A stretch of 64,000 nt of DNA from Paradesertivirga mongoliensis (GTDB lineage: Bacteria; Bacteroidota; Bacteroidia; Sphingobacteriales; Sphingobacteriaceae), in the NCBI RefSeq assembly GCF_024436395.1, contig NZ_JAFMZO010000003.1, positions 186,001-250,000 of the forward strand. Reading direction: 5' to 3'. The notes beneath the pieces are model-generated. The model had not been told where the DNA came from and did no database searches. It saw only the letters and a list, made by a program, of their open reading frames with translations. Shown in pieces: positions 8,877-18,116 of this stretch. The translations under genes and the position numbers were made by a program. How positions within the stretch are numbered: position 1 is the first letter of the stretch; each line of letters begins with the position of its first letter.

Positions 8877-8951
8877 AATCATATGCATTCATAAATAAAC
8901 ACACAGCAAAAAAAAATTCAACTGTCAATTTGACGTTGAGAAAGGAAATGC

Positions 8952-11417
8952 ATGAGCGAATTTGATTTTCATCAAACACTACCCATAATTAACGAAGATA
9001 CCGAGTTTTTTCCCCTGATGTCTCAGGAAGACGAAGAGGAAATGAACAATGAACAAACTCCGGAAGTACTTTCTATATTGCCATTGCGCAATACGGTGCT
9101 GTTTCCCGGGGTGGTCATCCCTATTACTGTTGGCAGAGACAAATCCATCAAACTTATAAAAGATGCTTATAAAGGCGACCGTACCATTGGGGTTGTTTCT
9201 CAGCGGGATGTTGGCATTGAAGATCCAACATTTGAGCAGCTAAACGATGTAGGAACGGTAGCACTTATTATCAAAATGCTGCAAATGCCTGATGGCAGCA
9301 CAACAGTCATTATCCAGGGGAAGCAACGTTTCCGTTTAGGAGAGGCCGTACAAAGCGAACCGTACATAAAAGCAAGCATCAACAAGTTCGAAGAGATAAA
9401 ACCAAAGGCCGATAAGGAATTTAAAGCCATTGTTGCTTCGGTTAAAGAGCTGGCTATGCAGATTATTCAGCTTTCGCCGAATATTCCGAGCGAGGCTGGT
9501 ATCGCTATTAAAAACATTGAAAGCACCTCTTTCCTGATAAACTTTATTTCATCTAACATGAATGCCGACGTTGCGGCAAAACAGCAGATGTTAGAGGTAG
9601 CTAACCTGTACGAACGAGCAAAAATGGTCCTCGAGCATCTTACTATGGAGCTTCAAATGCTTGAGCTACGGAATCAAATTCAATCTAAAGTACGTACTGA
9701 TTTAGACAAACAACAACGTGATTATTTTCTAAATCAGCAGTTAAAAACTATTCAGGAAGAGCTAGGCGGCAACTCTCCGGACCTTGAGCTGGATAATTTA
9801 CGTCAAAGGGCATTGAAGAAAAAATGGTCTGCAGAGATTGCCAGTCATTTTTCAAAAGAACTCGACAAGCTTGCGCGGATGAATCCGGCTGCAGCCGATT
9901 ATTCTGTTCAAGTGAATTACCTTGAACTTCTTTTAGACCTGCCATGGAACGAATTCACTAAAGATAACTTCGACCTGAAACGGGCCGAACGCATCCTTGA
10001 TAAAGACCACTTTGGCCTTGATAAAGTAAAACGCCGTATTATTGAGTACCTGGCTGTTTTGAAGCTAAAAAACAATATGAAGGCACCTATTCTATGCCTT
10101 GCAGGCCCTCCGGGGGTTGGAAAAACGTCTCTGGGAAAATCGATTGCCAAAGCACTGGGACGTAAATACGTGAGAATGGCCCTTGGTGGTATCCGCGACG
10201 AGGCCGAAATTCGCGGCCACCGGAAAACTTATATCGGCGCAATGCCAGGAAGAATCATTCAGTCACTAAAAAAAGCGGGCGCGGCCAATGCGGTTTTTGT
10301 ACTGGATGAAATAGATAAAGTTGGAAATGATTTTAGAGGCGATCCCTCTTCGGCCTTGTTAGAGGTGCTCGACCCCGAACAAAATAACGCGTTTTACGAT
10401 CATTATGTAGAGCTTGACTTCGATTTATCAAACGTGATGTTTATAGCCACGGCGAATTCCTTAAGCAATATCCAGCCTGCCTTGCTAGACAGAATGGAAA
10501 TAATTGAGGTCAACGGCTACACCATTGAGGAGAAGATAGAAATTGCCAAACAGCACCTCTTACCTAAGCAACTTGAACAGCACGGCTTAAAGAAAAAAGA
10601 TGTGGCCTTAAAAGCTTCAGTTCTCGAAAAGATCATTGAGGATTATACCCGCGAATCAGGAGTACGTGGCCTGGAAAAAAGGATCGGATCGGTAGTACGT
10701 GGAGTTGCCACTAAGATTGCAATGGAAGAGGAATATACCTCTGCACTTAATAAAGTCGACATAGAAAGAATCCTTGGCGCACCGATGTTCGATAAAGATC
10801 TATATGAAGGCAACGAAGTAGCTGGTGTGGTTACCGGCCTGGCCTGGACACAGGTTGGCGGCGATATTTTATTTATTGAAGCGAGCTTAAGTCCCGGAAA
10901 AGGAAAACTATCCATTACCGGAAATCTCGGCGATGTAATGAAAGAGTCAGCAGAAATAGCGATGGCATACCTTCGGGCACATGCCGCCAAATTTAATATT
11001 GACCATCGTTTGTTCGAATCATGGGATGTACATGTCCATGTGCCTGCCGGCGCTACACCTAAAGATGGGCCCTCTGCCGGTATAACGATGCTGACAGCAC
11101 TGACTTCGGCGTTCACTCAGCGCAGGGTAAAGCAGCACCTTGCAATGACTGGCGAGATCACGCTTCGTGGTAAAGTTTTGCCTGTCGGCGGAATCAAGGA
11201 AAAAATACTTGCTGCAAAAAGAGCTAATATTAAAGAGATCATCTTATCCAAATCGAACGAGAAGGATATCCTTGAAATAAAAGAAGATTATATCAAAGAT
11301 CTTACCTTTTACTATGTTAAGGAAATGAAAGAAGTAATCGATCTCGCCCTTACCAACGAAAAGGTAAAAGATCCAATTGATTTAACGGTTAAAGGGCCAG
11401 CAAGCATTTTAAACTAA
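8952..11417 (+). CDS. lon: ATP-dependent protease Lon
   Basis: A cytoplasmic AAA+ serine protease that degrades misfolded and regulatory proteins. Domain order in 821 residues: an acidic N-terminal leader (1-38), substrate-binding LAN domain (about 42-240), coiled helical region, AAA+ module with Walker [10 protein letters not shown] (385-393) and Walker B FVLDEIDK, and the C-terminal protease domain. The catalytic dyad is Ser708 in [10 protein letters not shown] and Lys751 in GGIKEK, with the 43-residue spacing known from E. coli Lon. The acidic leader is longer than in enterobacterial Lon. It is a single-gene unit ending at a strong terminator and may be under sigma-54 control. Confidence 0.98.
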   Translation: MSEFDFHQTLPIINEDTEFFPLMSQEDEEEMNNEQTPEVLSILPLRNTVLFPGVVIPITVGRDKSIKLIKDAYKGDRTIGVVSQRDVGIEDPTFEQLNDVGTVALIIKMLQMPDGSTTVIIQGKQRFRLGEAVQSEPYIKASINKFEEIKPKADKEFKAIVASVKELAMQIIQLSPNIPSEAGIAIKNIESTSFLINFISSNMNADVAAKQQMLEVANLYERAKMVLEHLTMELQMLELRNQIQSKVRTDLDKQQRDYFLNQQLKTIQEELGGNSPDLELDNLRQRALKKKWSAEIASHFSKELDKLARMNPAAADYSVQVNYLELLLDLPWNEFTKDNFDLKRAERILDKDHFGLDKVKRRIIEYLAVLKLKNNMKAPILCLAGPPGVGKTSLGKSIAKALGRKYVRMALGGIRDEAEIRGHRKTYIGAMPGRIIQSLKKAGAANAVFVLDEIDKVGNDFRGDPSSALLEVLDPEQNNAFYDHYVELDFDLSNVMFIATANSLSNIQPALLDRMEIIEVNGYTIEEKIEIAKQHLLPKQLEQHGLKKKDVALKASVLEKIIEDYTRESGVRGLEKRIGSVVRGVATKIAMEEEYTSALNKVDIERILGAPMFDKDLYEGNEVAGVVTGLAWTQVGGDILFIEASLSPGKGKLSITGNLGDVMKESAEIAMAYLRAHAAKFNIDHRLFESWDVHVHVPAGATPKDGPSAGITMLTALTSAFTQRRVKQHLAMTGEITLRGKVLPVGGIKEKILAAKRANIKEIILSKSNEKDILEIKEDYIKDLTFYYVKEMKEVIDLALTNEKVKDPIDLTVKGPASILN

Positions 11418-11431
11418 AATATAAGCCGCAA

Positions 11432-11474
11432 AAAAAGAGACAGGATTTGATTCGATTCTGTCTCTTTTTTTTAA
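11432..11474. terminator. Intrinsic terminator after lon
   Basis: A7, stem GAGACAG (11439-11445), a 14-nt loop, stem CTGTCTC (11460-11466), then T8. The symmetrical A- and T-runs make it strong in the lon direction. Confidence 0.9.
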
Positions 11475-11496
11475 CTTCAAGGTTTATAATAAACGT

Positions 11497-12006
11497 ATGA
11501 AAAAATTCATCTATTTACTTTGCCTCCTCGCATCCATAGGTACAGCAACGCGGGCGCAACAAATCACTAAAACGGATTCTTTAAATAAACGACCACAGGC
11601 CGTCTTTTTTGAAATTCTAGGATCAGGAGGACTTTATTCGGTCAATTACGACACACGATTTTCTACAAAGCCGGATGGCTTAGGAATGAAGGTGGGAATC
11701 AGCTATACTCAGGTCTCAGAAGCATCTTTATTTACCCTGCCGCTGCAATTAAATTATCTGTTGGGCAAAAGCGAAAAATATTTTGAAGTCGGCCTAGGGG
11801 CTACATATGCCAGCGCTGCTCTCGACGCATTTGGAGATGACGATGAAAGTGAGTCGGGCTCAACCGTTTTTGGCACAATGACATTTGGTTACAGAAAACA
11901 GCCGCTGGATGGTGGTTTTATGTTTAGAGGCGGCGTCTCCCCTGTCTTTGGAAAAGGATATTTTATACCGTACTATCCTTATATATCATTCGGATATTCT
12001 TTCTGA
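11497..12006 (+). CDS. Probable small outer-membrane beta-barrel protein
   Basis: No named family is recognised. The 169-residue protein has a signal peptide (MKKFIYLLCLLASIGTATRA) and then alternating hydrophobic/polar beta strands: FFEILGSGGLYSVNYDTRF, GMKVGISYTQV, LPLQLNYLLG, YFEVGLGATYASAAL and the terminal strand YPYISFGYSF ending in an aromatic residue, as BAM substrates do. An acidic loop (GDDDESESG) interrupts it. It may be an eight-stranded barrel of the general outer-membrane protein class. It is followed by an LpxR-like gene after 22 nt, so the two may be co-expressed outer-membrane proteins. Confidence 0.7.
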   Translation: MKKFIYLLCLLASIGTATRAQQITKTDSLNKRPQAVFFEILGSGGLYSVNYDTRFSTKPDGLGMKVGISYTQVSEASLFTLPLQLNYLLGKSEKYFEVGLGATYASAALDAFGDDDESESGSTVFGTMTFGYRKQPLDGGFMFRGGVSPVFGKGYFIPYYPYISFGYSF

Positions 12007-12028
12007 CAATAAACGCCGGTACTCAAAA

Positions 12029-12970
12029 ATGAAATGCAGGACCTCCGCATTGGCGTGCCTTCTTCTTTTTCCTTTTCTGGTACTTTCCCAGAACTTTAGA
12101 AACGAATTTGGATTTCGGGCAGATAATGATTCTTTTCTAGCCTACGGACAAGACCAATATTATACGAACGGCCTCTTCATCACTTTCAGGCATGCTGTCA
12201 ATCAGGAGCGGATATCCACCCGTTTTGCGAAACTGATCTGGGAAGCAGAAGCCGGACAGTATATGTTTAATCCTTACACGGGCAAAATAGATGACATCAG
12301 CAAGGTAGACAGACCTTTTGCTGCTTACTTATATGCAGGAGGAAAATTAAATCTGTTCCTGCCGAACGAACATGTTTTTGAACTCTCACTAAATGCCGGA
12401 ACGATCGGTCCCGACGCTTTAGGCGAAGAGGTTCAGAAAGGTCTGCACCAAGCTATTGGGTTTTATCCTATTAAAGGTTGGGAATATCAGGTAAACAATG
12501 ATTTGGGCATAAATGCAGCTCTAAAACACTCCGCCCTGCTTGTGCGAAACGGAAATAACGATCTCAGCTTAAACTCCTACGTAAATATCGGCAGCACTTT
12601 TACAGGTGTGGGAGCGGGAATTCTCTACCGCACAGGACGCATTAATAAATTCTTTAACTCGGTAAGCGCCAATAGCCGGATTTCGAATTCGGCTGGTGAT
12701 TCCATCCCTGAAAAGGAATTCTTCTTTTTTACGCGGCCGATGCTGAATTTTATCGGATATGACGCAACGGTTCAGGGAGGCCTATTCGCCGATGATAAGG
12801 GGCCCGTTACTTTCGATCCCAAAAGGTTTCAATACTCACATGAATTCGGGATAAATTACGCTGCCAATCGCTGGACGCTAAATTTTTCGGTAATTTTTAA
12901 ATCAAGGGACGTGAAAATGCAGAAAACTTCGCACCAATATGGATCTGCAGCAATTTATTATCGTTTTTGA
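12029..12970 (+). CDS. LpxR-like lipid A deacylase family outer-membrane protein
   Basis: The protein resembles the DUF2219/LpxR family, whose characterised members remove the 3'-acyloxyacyl chain of lipid A in the outer membrane. From ATG 12029 it has 313 residues with a signal peptide ending before QNFRNEFGF. An in-frame ATG at 11885 overlaps the preceding gene and lacks a signal, so it was not used. Family features are the N-terminal DNDSF strand and YYTNGLFITFRHAV, a central TFTGVGAGILYRTGRI strand and the terminal YGSAAIYYRF strand. The catalytic residues were not individually mapped, so enzymatic activity remains inference. The next gene converges with a 4-nt gap. Confidence 0.75.
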   Translation: MKCRTSALACLLLFPFLVLSQNFRNEFGFRADNDSFLAYGQDQYYTNGLFITFRHAVNQERISTRFAKLIWEAEAGQYMFNPYTGKIDDISKVDRPFAAYLYAGGKLNLFLPNEHVFELSLNAGTIGPDALGEEVQKGLHQAIGFYPIKGWEYQVNNDLGINAALKHSALLVRNGNNDLSLNSYVNIGSTFTGVGAGILYRTGRINKFFNSVSANSRISNSAGDSIPEKEFFFFTRPMLNFIGYDATVQGGLFADDKGPVTFDPKRFQYSHEFGINYAANRWTLNFSVIFKSRDVKMQKTSHQYGSAAIYYRF

Positions 12971-12974
12971 TCTG

Positions 12975-13388
12975 CTAGAACTCAAAGCCTTTCTTACTTC
13001 GGTTAAGCTTCTTTAAAGCCTGCTGCTGCTTGTTTTTTAAACGCTGTGCTACCGCCGATTTCTTCGGCTTAGTTGCCTTCCGTGGCATTTGAACGTGCAG
13101 TGCATTTTTCAGCAGCAACAAAAGCTTTTGAAGAGTTCGTTCCTTATTCAGGTACTGACTCCTTTCTTCCTCAGAAATCACCTGAATTAATCCTTCCGAT
13201 GTCATCTTACCAGCAAGCTTCTGTCTTAGAAGTGTTTTTTGCTCAGTAGTAAATAGTTCTGAAGCCTCAAAATCAAAATTAAGCTCTGCTTTGCTTGAAA
13301 CTTTATTTACATTTTGTCCGCCTTTTCCACCGCTTCTCGATGTCTTAAAAGTAATATTTGGAAGCAGATTATGAATTGAGATCTCCAT
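12975..13388 (-). CDS. arfB: Alternative ribosome-rescue peptidyl-tRNA hydrolase ArfB
   Basis: ArfB (YaeJ) releases peptides from ribosomes stalled without a stop codon. The 137-residue protein, counted from ATG 13388, starts MEISIHNLL and carries the class-I release-factor motif GGQ at residues 23-25 in SGGKGGQNVNK. A Lys/Arg-rich C-terminal tail (KATKPKKSAVAQRLKNKQQ) is the part that enters the empty mRNA channel in characterised ArfB. A longer frame from 13478 would overlap the divergent cmk promoter and add 30 unrelated residues, so the short form is preferred. Confidence 0.93.
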   Translation of the reverse strand: MEISIHNLLPNITFKTSRSGGKGGQNVNKVSSKAELNFDFEASELFTTEQKTLLRQKLAGKMTSEGLIQVISEEERSQYLNKERTLQKLLLLLKNALHVQMPRKATKPKKSAVAQRLKNKQQQALKKLNRSKKGFEF

Positions 13389-13414
13389 ATCCCAAATAAA
13401 CAAAATATACTTGC

Positions 13415-13447
13415 TTTGTTTAAAATTCGGCGCAAATAATATCTTTG
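13415..13447 (+). promoter_or_regulatory. Promoter of cmk
   Basis: TTTG (13415-13418), a 21-bp spacer and TATCTTTG (13440-13447) fit the Bacteroidota TTTG/TAnnTTTG promoter. The -7 box ends 5 nt before the cmk ATG, so the mRNA is probably leaderless. Confidence 0.65.
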
Positions 13448-13452
13448 TTCCA

Positions 13453-14133
13453 ATGAATAACAATATAGTAGTGGCCATTGATGGCTATTCGTCGTGCGGA
13501 AAAAGCACATTGGCGAAGGCGCTGGCAAAAAAACTACACTTCATATATATTGACAGTGGGTCTATGTATCGCGCGGTTACCTTATATCTGCAGCGTAACA
13601 AGATCGACATCAGTAAGGAAGAGCTGGTGAGCGAGGCCCTCAAAGACATTCATTTAAACTTCCATTCTAAAGATTACAAAACGCATATCACCTTAAACGA
13701 CGAAGAAGTTTCTGATGAAATAAGAAACATGGCTGTTTCAGAAATGGTGAGCGAAGTAAGTGCAATCAAAGCGGTACGAAAAGAAATGGTGAAGCAGCAG
13801 CAGCGTATGGGACGATCGAAAAATATAGTTATGGATGGAAGAGACATTGGAACAACGGTATTTCCCGACGCGCAGGTAAAGATTTTCATGACTGCAGACC
13901 CTAAAATAAGAGCCGAGCGTAGATTTAAAGAACTTGTTGATAAGGGCGAAAACATTACCCTTGAAGAAGTATTCGACAATTTGGCGCATCGCGATTATCA
14001 GGACACTACCCGAAAGGAAAGTCCGCTGACACGCGCTGAAGACGCTATCATCCTGGATAACACCGATCTCACCGAAGAACAACAGCTCGCTCTGGCGCTC
14101 GAAAACATTACTCCCCTTTTGAGGAACAGGTAA
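13453..14133 (+). CDS. cmk: (d)CMP kinase
   Basis: Cytidylate kinase phosphorylates CMP and dCMP with ATP. From ATG 13453 the protein has 226 residues, the usual length. The P-loop is IDGYSSCGKSTLAKAL near the N-terminus, followed by IDSGSMYRAVT (nucleotide-monophosphate site), VMDGRDIGTTVFPDAQVKIF and the LID region RRFKELVDKG. An ATG at 13411 would put the promoter inside the coding region and add 14 residues before the usual start, so it was rejected. It is divergent from arfB. Confidence 0.95.
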   Translation: MNNNIVVAIDGYSSCGKSTLAKALAKKLHFIYIDSGSMYRAVTLYLQRNKIDISKEELVSEALKDIHLNFHSKDYKTHITLNDEEVSDEIRNMAVSEMVSEVSAIKAVRKEMVKQQQRMGRSKNIVMDGRDIGTTVFPDAQVKIFMTADPKIRAERRFKELVDKGENITLEEVFDNLAHRDYQDTTRKESPLTRAEDAIILDNTDLTEEQQLALALENITPLLRNR

Positions 14134-14281
14134 CCATAATGTAAAGTTTATCTGCTCTTAACACGCTGCGGGTAGTTTGCACAAACTTTATCAGGAGTCG
14201 ACAGTTATTGTACTTAATGCAGGAAAAGATATCCTTAACGGTATTCTTTTTGCTTCAAAGTTCAAGCACTGCATTCCAGTT

Positions 14282-15508
14282 ATGAAAATTGCAATCTCTA
14301 CCATAGGAACAAGAGGCGATGTACAGCCATACGCCATACTCGGAAAAGCCCTTGCTGCCCGCGGTCATGACGTTACTCTTTCCACTGCCCGAAACTTCAA
14401 AGCCCTGGTAGAAAGTTATGGGATCGATTTTCACCCTATTAACGTTGACTACGAAGAGATTTTAAATTCGGAAGAGGGTAAGAAGATCCTTAAAGCCAAC
14501 CTGTTTGCTATACAGCGAAACCTTGATAAGTTGATCTACCCCCTTATTGAAAACTCATTAAATGAATGTTATCAGTTAGCTCAAAACAGCGACCTTTTTA
14601 TATACAGGCCAAAAACCCTGGCTGATGTTTTTACCGGACAGCTGAATACCAAAGCCGTACGCGTTGCCGTTGTACCGGCGATGGAGGAAACGGCCGCCTT
14701 TTTAAATCCCATATTAAGCGGCTTCTGGCTTCCCGGATTTATGAACAGATGGAGCTATAAGTGGGTAAATTTGAGATACCGCGTTTTGAGAAAACCCATC
14801 AATCACTTTTGCCAGCAAAACGGCCTACAGGAACATAAGCCCAAAATCAAATACAACATACCTTCTATTTACGGAATTAGCGAGCACTTTCTTGAACGGC
14901 CAAAAGATTGGTCAAAGGCACATCAGCTTACCGGTTTCTGGTTTCCTGAAGGGGGCGCGGTTCTGCCAGCCGAAATTTCAGAATACCTTGACGCCGGCGA
15001 GCCTCCGATTTTGATCACTTTCGGCAGTATGCCACTTAAGAGAGAAATTGCCGGCATGATTATGCAAACAGCCTCTGAAATTAAGGAGCGATTCTTAATA
15101 GCGGCGTGCTGGAGCGACTGGGATGTCCCGCATATGGAGCCTTCACCTAATGTTAAGATAATTTCCTCTGTGCCGTTTGAGGCACTTTTTCCGAGGGTGA
15201 AAGCCGTTGTTCATCACGGCGGAATTGGCACTACTGCGGAGTGCTTGAAAGCCGGGAAACCCATGTTTGTCTGCCCGGTTCTTTATCCGGTAGGCGACCA
15301 ATACTTTTGGGGCGACCTTGCTTACAAAAAAGGGCTCGGAGTAAAACCGGTGCCGGTGTCGAGACTGACTCCAAATATCTTTAAAGAAAAAATCTCCCAA
15401 TTAATAAATAATCAGGGCTTAAAAGAAAATTGCCGTGTAATGGCAGAGAAACTGGCCTCTGAGAACGGAATAGAAAATGCTGTTAAGCTGATTGAAGAAG
15501 GTATCTAA
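14282..15508 (+). CDS. UGT/MGT-type glycosyltransferase
   Basis: A GT-B fold glycosyltransferase of the family that includes sterol and macrolide glucosyltransferases (GT1/GT28-like). From ATG 14282 it has 408 residues and starts MKIAISTIGTRGDVQPY, the acceptor-side signature of this family. The C-terminal nucleotide-sugar site appears as ITFGSMP, then VPFEALFPRVKAVVHHGGIG and KAGKPMFVCPVLYPVGDQYF. The ATG at 14177 would add 35 residues in front of the conserved start and was not used. Acceptor and sugar are unknown. Its last 4 nt overlap the end of the convergent small gene. Confidence 0.85.
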   Translation: MKIAISTIGTRGDVQPYAILGKALAARGHDVTLSTARNFKALVESYGIDFHPINVDYEEILNSEEGKKILKANLFAIQRNLDKLIYPLIENSLNECYQLAQNSDLFIYRPKTLADVFTGQLNTKAVRVAVVPAMEETAAFLNPILSGFWLPGFMNRWSYKWVNLRYRVLRKPINHFCQQNGLQEHKPKIKYNIPSIYGISEHFLERPKDWSKAHQLTGFWFPEGGAVLPAEISEYLDAGEPPILITFGSMPLKREIAGMIMQTASEIKERFLIAACWSDWDVPHMEPSPNVKIISSVPFEALFPRVKAVVHHGGIGTTAECLKAGKPMFVCPVLYPVGDQYFWGDLAYKKGLGVKPVPVSRLTPNIFKEKISQLINNQGLKENCRVMAEKLASENGIENAVKLIEEGI

Positions 15509-15720
15509 TCAGCTTCTTCGTCTGCCGGATTCCTGCTCAAACCACCTTCGTCAAATGCCTGTTCATCCATTGGTGCTTCCCAGGTTAGTCCGTGTGTTTT
15601 CTTTCCGGTTTTAAATCCGTCATCAGCAGGTTTTCTTCTTTCCTGAGCATCGGCATTTTTTTCTCTGAGCTCATCCTCTGCACTTTTAATTTTGCGGTTA
15701 TTACTATCTGGTGTTTCCAT
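15505..15720 (-). CDS. Small hydrophilic protein of unknown function
   Basis: No family is recognised. From ATG 15720 it would encode 71 residues, very rich in Asp, Glu, Lys and Asn, without Cys, signal peptide or membrane span, and probably disordered; the C-terminus is markedly acidic (NPADEEAD). A longer frame begins at 15807 but lacks support. It overlaps the glycosyltransferase stop by 4 nt. Coding status is inferred from the uninterrupted frame and biased but protein-like composition. Confidence 0.55.
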   Translation of the reverse strand: METPDSNNRKIKSAEDELREKNADAQERRKPADDGFKTGKKTHGLTWEAPMDEQAFDEGGLSRNPADEEAD

Positions 15721-15856
15721 GTTCAATAGGTTGATTTCTATCTCTCCATAACATTTAGAACGCTGTCGGGTTTCGAGAAAAACTATCAGACTGCAATACA
15801 GCGACATAGAAATGAATTAATCGAAAAAAAATTTTTAGGATAAAAATGTATTTACC

Positions 15857-15864
15857 TACCTTTG
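15857..15864 (+). promoter_or_regulatory. -7 promoter box of rpsA
   Basis: TACCTTTG matches TAnnTTTG. It predicts a start near 15869, so the mRNA would begin directly with the hairpin at 15868-15886 and have a leader of about 37 nt. Confidence 0.6.
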
Positions 15865-15867
15865 CTG

Positions 15868-15886
15868 TCCTGATTCAAAATCAGGA
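15868..15886 (+). promoter_or_regulatory. 5'-terminal hairpin of the rpsA leader
   Basis: TCCTGATT (15868-15875), loop CAA, AATCAGGA (15879-15886): a perfect 8-bp stem starting at the predicted transcription start. AAGGAG follows at 15887-15892, 13 nt before the ATG. The position suggests a role in mRNA stability or in autogenous control by S1, but this is inference. Confidence 0.5.
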
Positions 15887-15905
15887 AAAGGAGACAAATT
15901 AATTA

Positions 15906-17873
15906 ATGGCCAAAAAACAAGAAGCAGAAAAAGAGCTGATTGCTAAATCAGCAGAACTTGAAGAAACCACAAGGGTTACTGAGAAAGAAAACATTGAGTC
16001 AGAAGCTGATTCATTGTCAATTGAAGAAATTAAGTCTAAAACGTTAGTTACACCAACCGGAGATTTCGATTGGGATGCTGACGACAAAGGATTTGGCAAT
16101 TACAGCCAGGAAGAGCGTGCAAAGCTTGAACAAATGTATGCAGGTACTTTCAACCAGATCAACAAAGGTGAAATTATCAGCGGTACTGTTGTTAACATTA
16201 ACAGCAAAGATGTGGTATTAAACGTCGGATTTAAGTCTGATGGTATGGTATCATTATCTGAGTTCCGTGATACTCCGGATCTTAAAGTTGGTGATAAAGT
16301 GGACGTATTTGTTGAATCTCAGGAAGATCTTAACGGACAATTGGTTCTTTCACGTAAACGTGCAAAAACTCAGAAGTCTTGGGAGCTTATCAATGAGGCT
16401 CTTGAAAACGATATCATCATTAACGGTTATGTAAAAAGCCGTACAAAAGGTGGTCTTATCGTTGACATTATGGGTGTTGAGGCTTTCTTGCCCGGCTCTC
16501 AGATTGATATCAAGCCTATCCGCGACTACGATATCTACGTAGGCAAAACCATGGAATTTAAGGTGGTGAAAATCAATCACGAGTTTAAAAACGTGGTTGT
16601 ATCTCACAAAGTTCTTATCGAGGATGATCTTGAGAACCAAAAAACAGAAATTGTTGCCAAACTTGAAAAAGGTCAGGTTCTTGAAGGTACCGTTAAAAAC
16701 ATCACGGATTTCGGTGTGTTTATCGACCTTGGCGGCGTAGACGGATTACTGCATATTACAGATATTTCATGGGGTCGTATCGAGCATCCAAAAGAAGTAT
16801 TAACTCTTGATCAAAAGATCAATGTGGTTGTACTTGATTTTGATGATGAGAAAAAACGTATCGCCCTTGGTTTAAAACAACTTACTTCTCATCCTTGGGA
16901 GTCTTTAGATACCAACATTGCTGTGGGTTCTAAAGTTAAAGGTAAGATTGTAACGGTTGCTGATTACGGTGCATTCCTTGAAATCACCCCTGGTGTTGAA
17001 GGATTAATTCACGTATCAGAAATGTCATGGTCTCAAAACTTGCGTAATCCTCAGGAATTCCTGAAAGTTGGTGATGAAGTTGAAGCGCAGGTTTTAACTT
17101 TAGATCGCGACGAGCGCAAAATGAGCCTTGGTATTAAACAATTAACGCCAGATCCTTGGAAAGATATCGCTGCTAAATACACTGTTGGAAGCCAGCATAA
17201 AGCTGTTGTTAAAAACATGACCAATTTTGGTGTATTTGTAGAAATCGAAGAAGGAATTGACGGATTGATTCACATTTCTGACCTTTCATGGTCTAAAAAA
17301 GTAAATCACCCTAACGAGTTCACTAAAATTGGTGAAGAATTAGACGTGGTAGTTCTTGAATTAGACGAAGAGAACCGCAAATTGAGTTTAGGACATAAGC
17401 AACTTGAGGAAAACCCTTGGGAAACTTTTGAAACTATCTTCACTTTAGATTCAATTCACGAAGGAACAGTTTTAAAAGTTACCGAGAAAGGTGCTATTGT
17501 AGCTTTACCGTATGGTGTTGAAGGATTCGCTCCAAGCAAACATACTGTTAAAGAAGACGGCAAAGTTCTTAAAGCTGAAGAAACTGCGGATTTCAAAATC
17601 ATCGAGTTTAACAAAGAATCAAAACGCATTGTAGTATCTCACTCTCGTATCTGGGAAGAAGCTAAAAACGAAGCCCGTAACGAAGAAAGAGCGCAGAAAC
17701 AAAAAGATGTTAAAGCAACTACAAGCGCGGTGAAGAAAGTTAAAGATTCAGTTGAAAAATCTACTTTAGGCGATCTGGACGTATTAGCTCAACTAAAAGA
17801 GCAGATGGAAGGCGCTGAAAACAAAGCGGCTAAAAAATCTGCTGCGAAGAAAACTGAAGAAGGAGCTGAATAA
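15906..17873 (+). CDS. rpsA: 30S ribosomal protein S1
   Basis: S1 unfolds and docks mRNA on the 30S subunit. The 655-residue protein has six S1 RNA-binding repeats between about residues 89 and 590. Repeats 3-5 are the most canonical, with VKNITDFGVFIDLGGVDGLL, VADYGAFLEITPGVEGLIHV and MTNFGVFVEIEEGIDGLIHI. Repeat 6 is weaker. It is longer than E. coli S1 (557) because of an acidic N-terminal extension of about 85 residues and a Lys/Ala-rich C-terminal tail. Codon use is visibly biased, as expected for a highly expressed gene. It has its own promoter, leader hairpin and strong terminator. Confidence 0.97.
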   Translation: MAKKQEAEKELIAKSAELEETTRVTEKENIESEADSLSIEEIKSKTLVTPTGDFDWDADDKGFGNYSQEERAKLEQMYAGTFNQINKGEIISGTVVNINSKDVVLNVGFKSDGMVSLSEFRDTPDLKVGDKVDVFVESQEDLNGQLVLSRKRAKTQKSWELINEALENDIIINGYVKSRTKGGLIVDIMGVEAFLPGSQIDIKPIRDYDIYVGKTMEFKVVKINHEFKNVVVSHKVLIEDDLENQKTEIVAKLEKGQVLEGTVKNITDFGVFIDLGGVDGLLHITDISWGRIEHPKEVLTLDQKINVVVLDFDDEKKRIALGLKQLTSHPWESLDTNIAVGSKVKGKIVTVADYGAFLEITPGVEGLIHVSEMSWSQNLRNPQEFLKVGDEVEAQVLTLDRDERKMSLGIKQLTPDPWKDIAAKYTVGSQHKAVVKNMTNFGVFVEIEEGIDGLIHISDLSWSKKVNHPNEFTKIGEELDVVVLELDEENRKLSLGHKQLEENPWETFETIFTLDSIHEGTVLKVTEKGAIVALPYGVEGFAPSKHTVKEDGKVLKAEETADFKIIEFNKESKRIVVSHSRIWEEAKNEARNEERAQKQKDVKATTSAVKKVKDSVEKSTLGDLDVLAQLKEQMEGAENKAAKKSAAKKTEEGAE

Positions 17874-17894
17874 TAATTCATACCTCGTAATATG

Positions 17895-17925
17895 AGCCCT
17901 GCTAAAAATTTAGCAGGGCTTTTTT
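17895..17925 (+). terminator. Intrinsic terminator after rpsA
   Basis: AGCCCTGCTAAA (17895-17906) pairs with TTTAGCAGGGCT (17909-17920), followed by TTTTT. It is a strong GC-rich stem. Confidence 0.93.
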
Positions 17926-17962
17926 GTTGCTTGTTAGTTTAGAATGAATCAGCCAACCAAAC

Positions 17963-18039
17963 TATATTCATCCCTAACTATACGAAAGTTCACATTATTA
18001 GTCGTAGGATGAAAAATGCCTGATGTATTATATTCATCC
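17963..18039 (+). repeat. Direct repeat upstream of pyrR
   Basis: TATATTCATCC occurs at 17963-17973 and again at 18029-18039, 66 bp apart; an inverted copy of its core (GGATGAA) lies at 18007-18013. All lie upstream of the pyrR -7 box, so they could be operator half-sites. No regulator is known. Confidence 0.35.
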
Positions 18040-18093
18040 GATGACGCCCCTCACCTAAATCACATTTTTATCTGCTCGATATAATTTATTTTT

Positions 18094-18101
18094 TAACTTT
18101 G
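18094..18101 (+). promoter_or_regulatory. -7 promoter box of pyrR-pyrB
   Basis: TAACTTTG matches TAnnTTTG and ends 15 nt before the pyrR ATG. The leader would be only about 10 nt, too short for a PyrR-responsive attenuator. Confidence 0.6.
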
Positions 18102-18116
18102 CCCAAATCATAACTG

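Larger units (their letters stand above)
8598..8951 (+). promoter_or_regulatory. Intergenic region upstream of lon
   Basis: 354 bp without a gene. It is AT-rich, has no good TAnnTTTG box on the plus strand, and contains a 6-bp dyad (8803-8820) and a sigma-54-like -24/-12 element (8862-8876), described separately. Nothing else was recognised in it. Confidence 0.6.

Noticed and set aside
14160-14180. TAGTTTG near the glycosyltransferase as promoter box
   Set aside because: It has one base fewer than TAnnTTTG requires and no -33 element.
14177-14281. N-terminal extension of the glycosyltransferase
   Set aside because: The family's conserved start (MKIAISTIGTRGDVQ) is at 14282 and the extension has no recognised feature.
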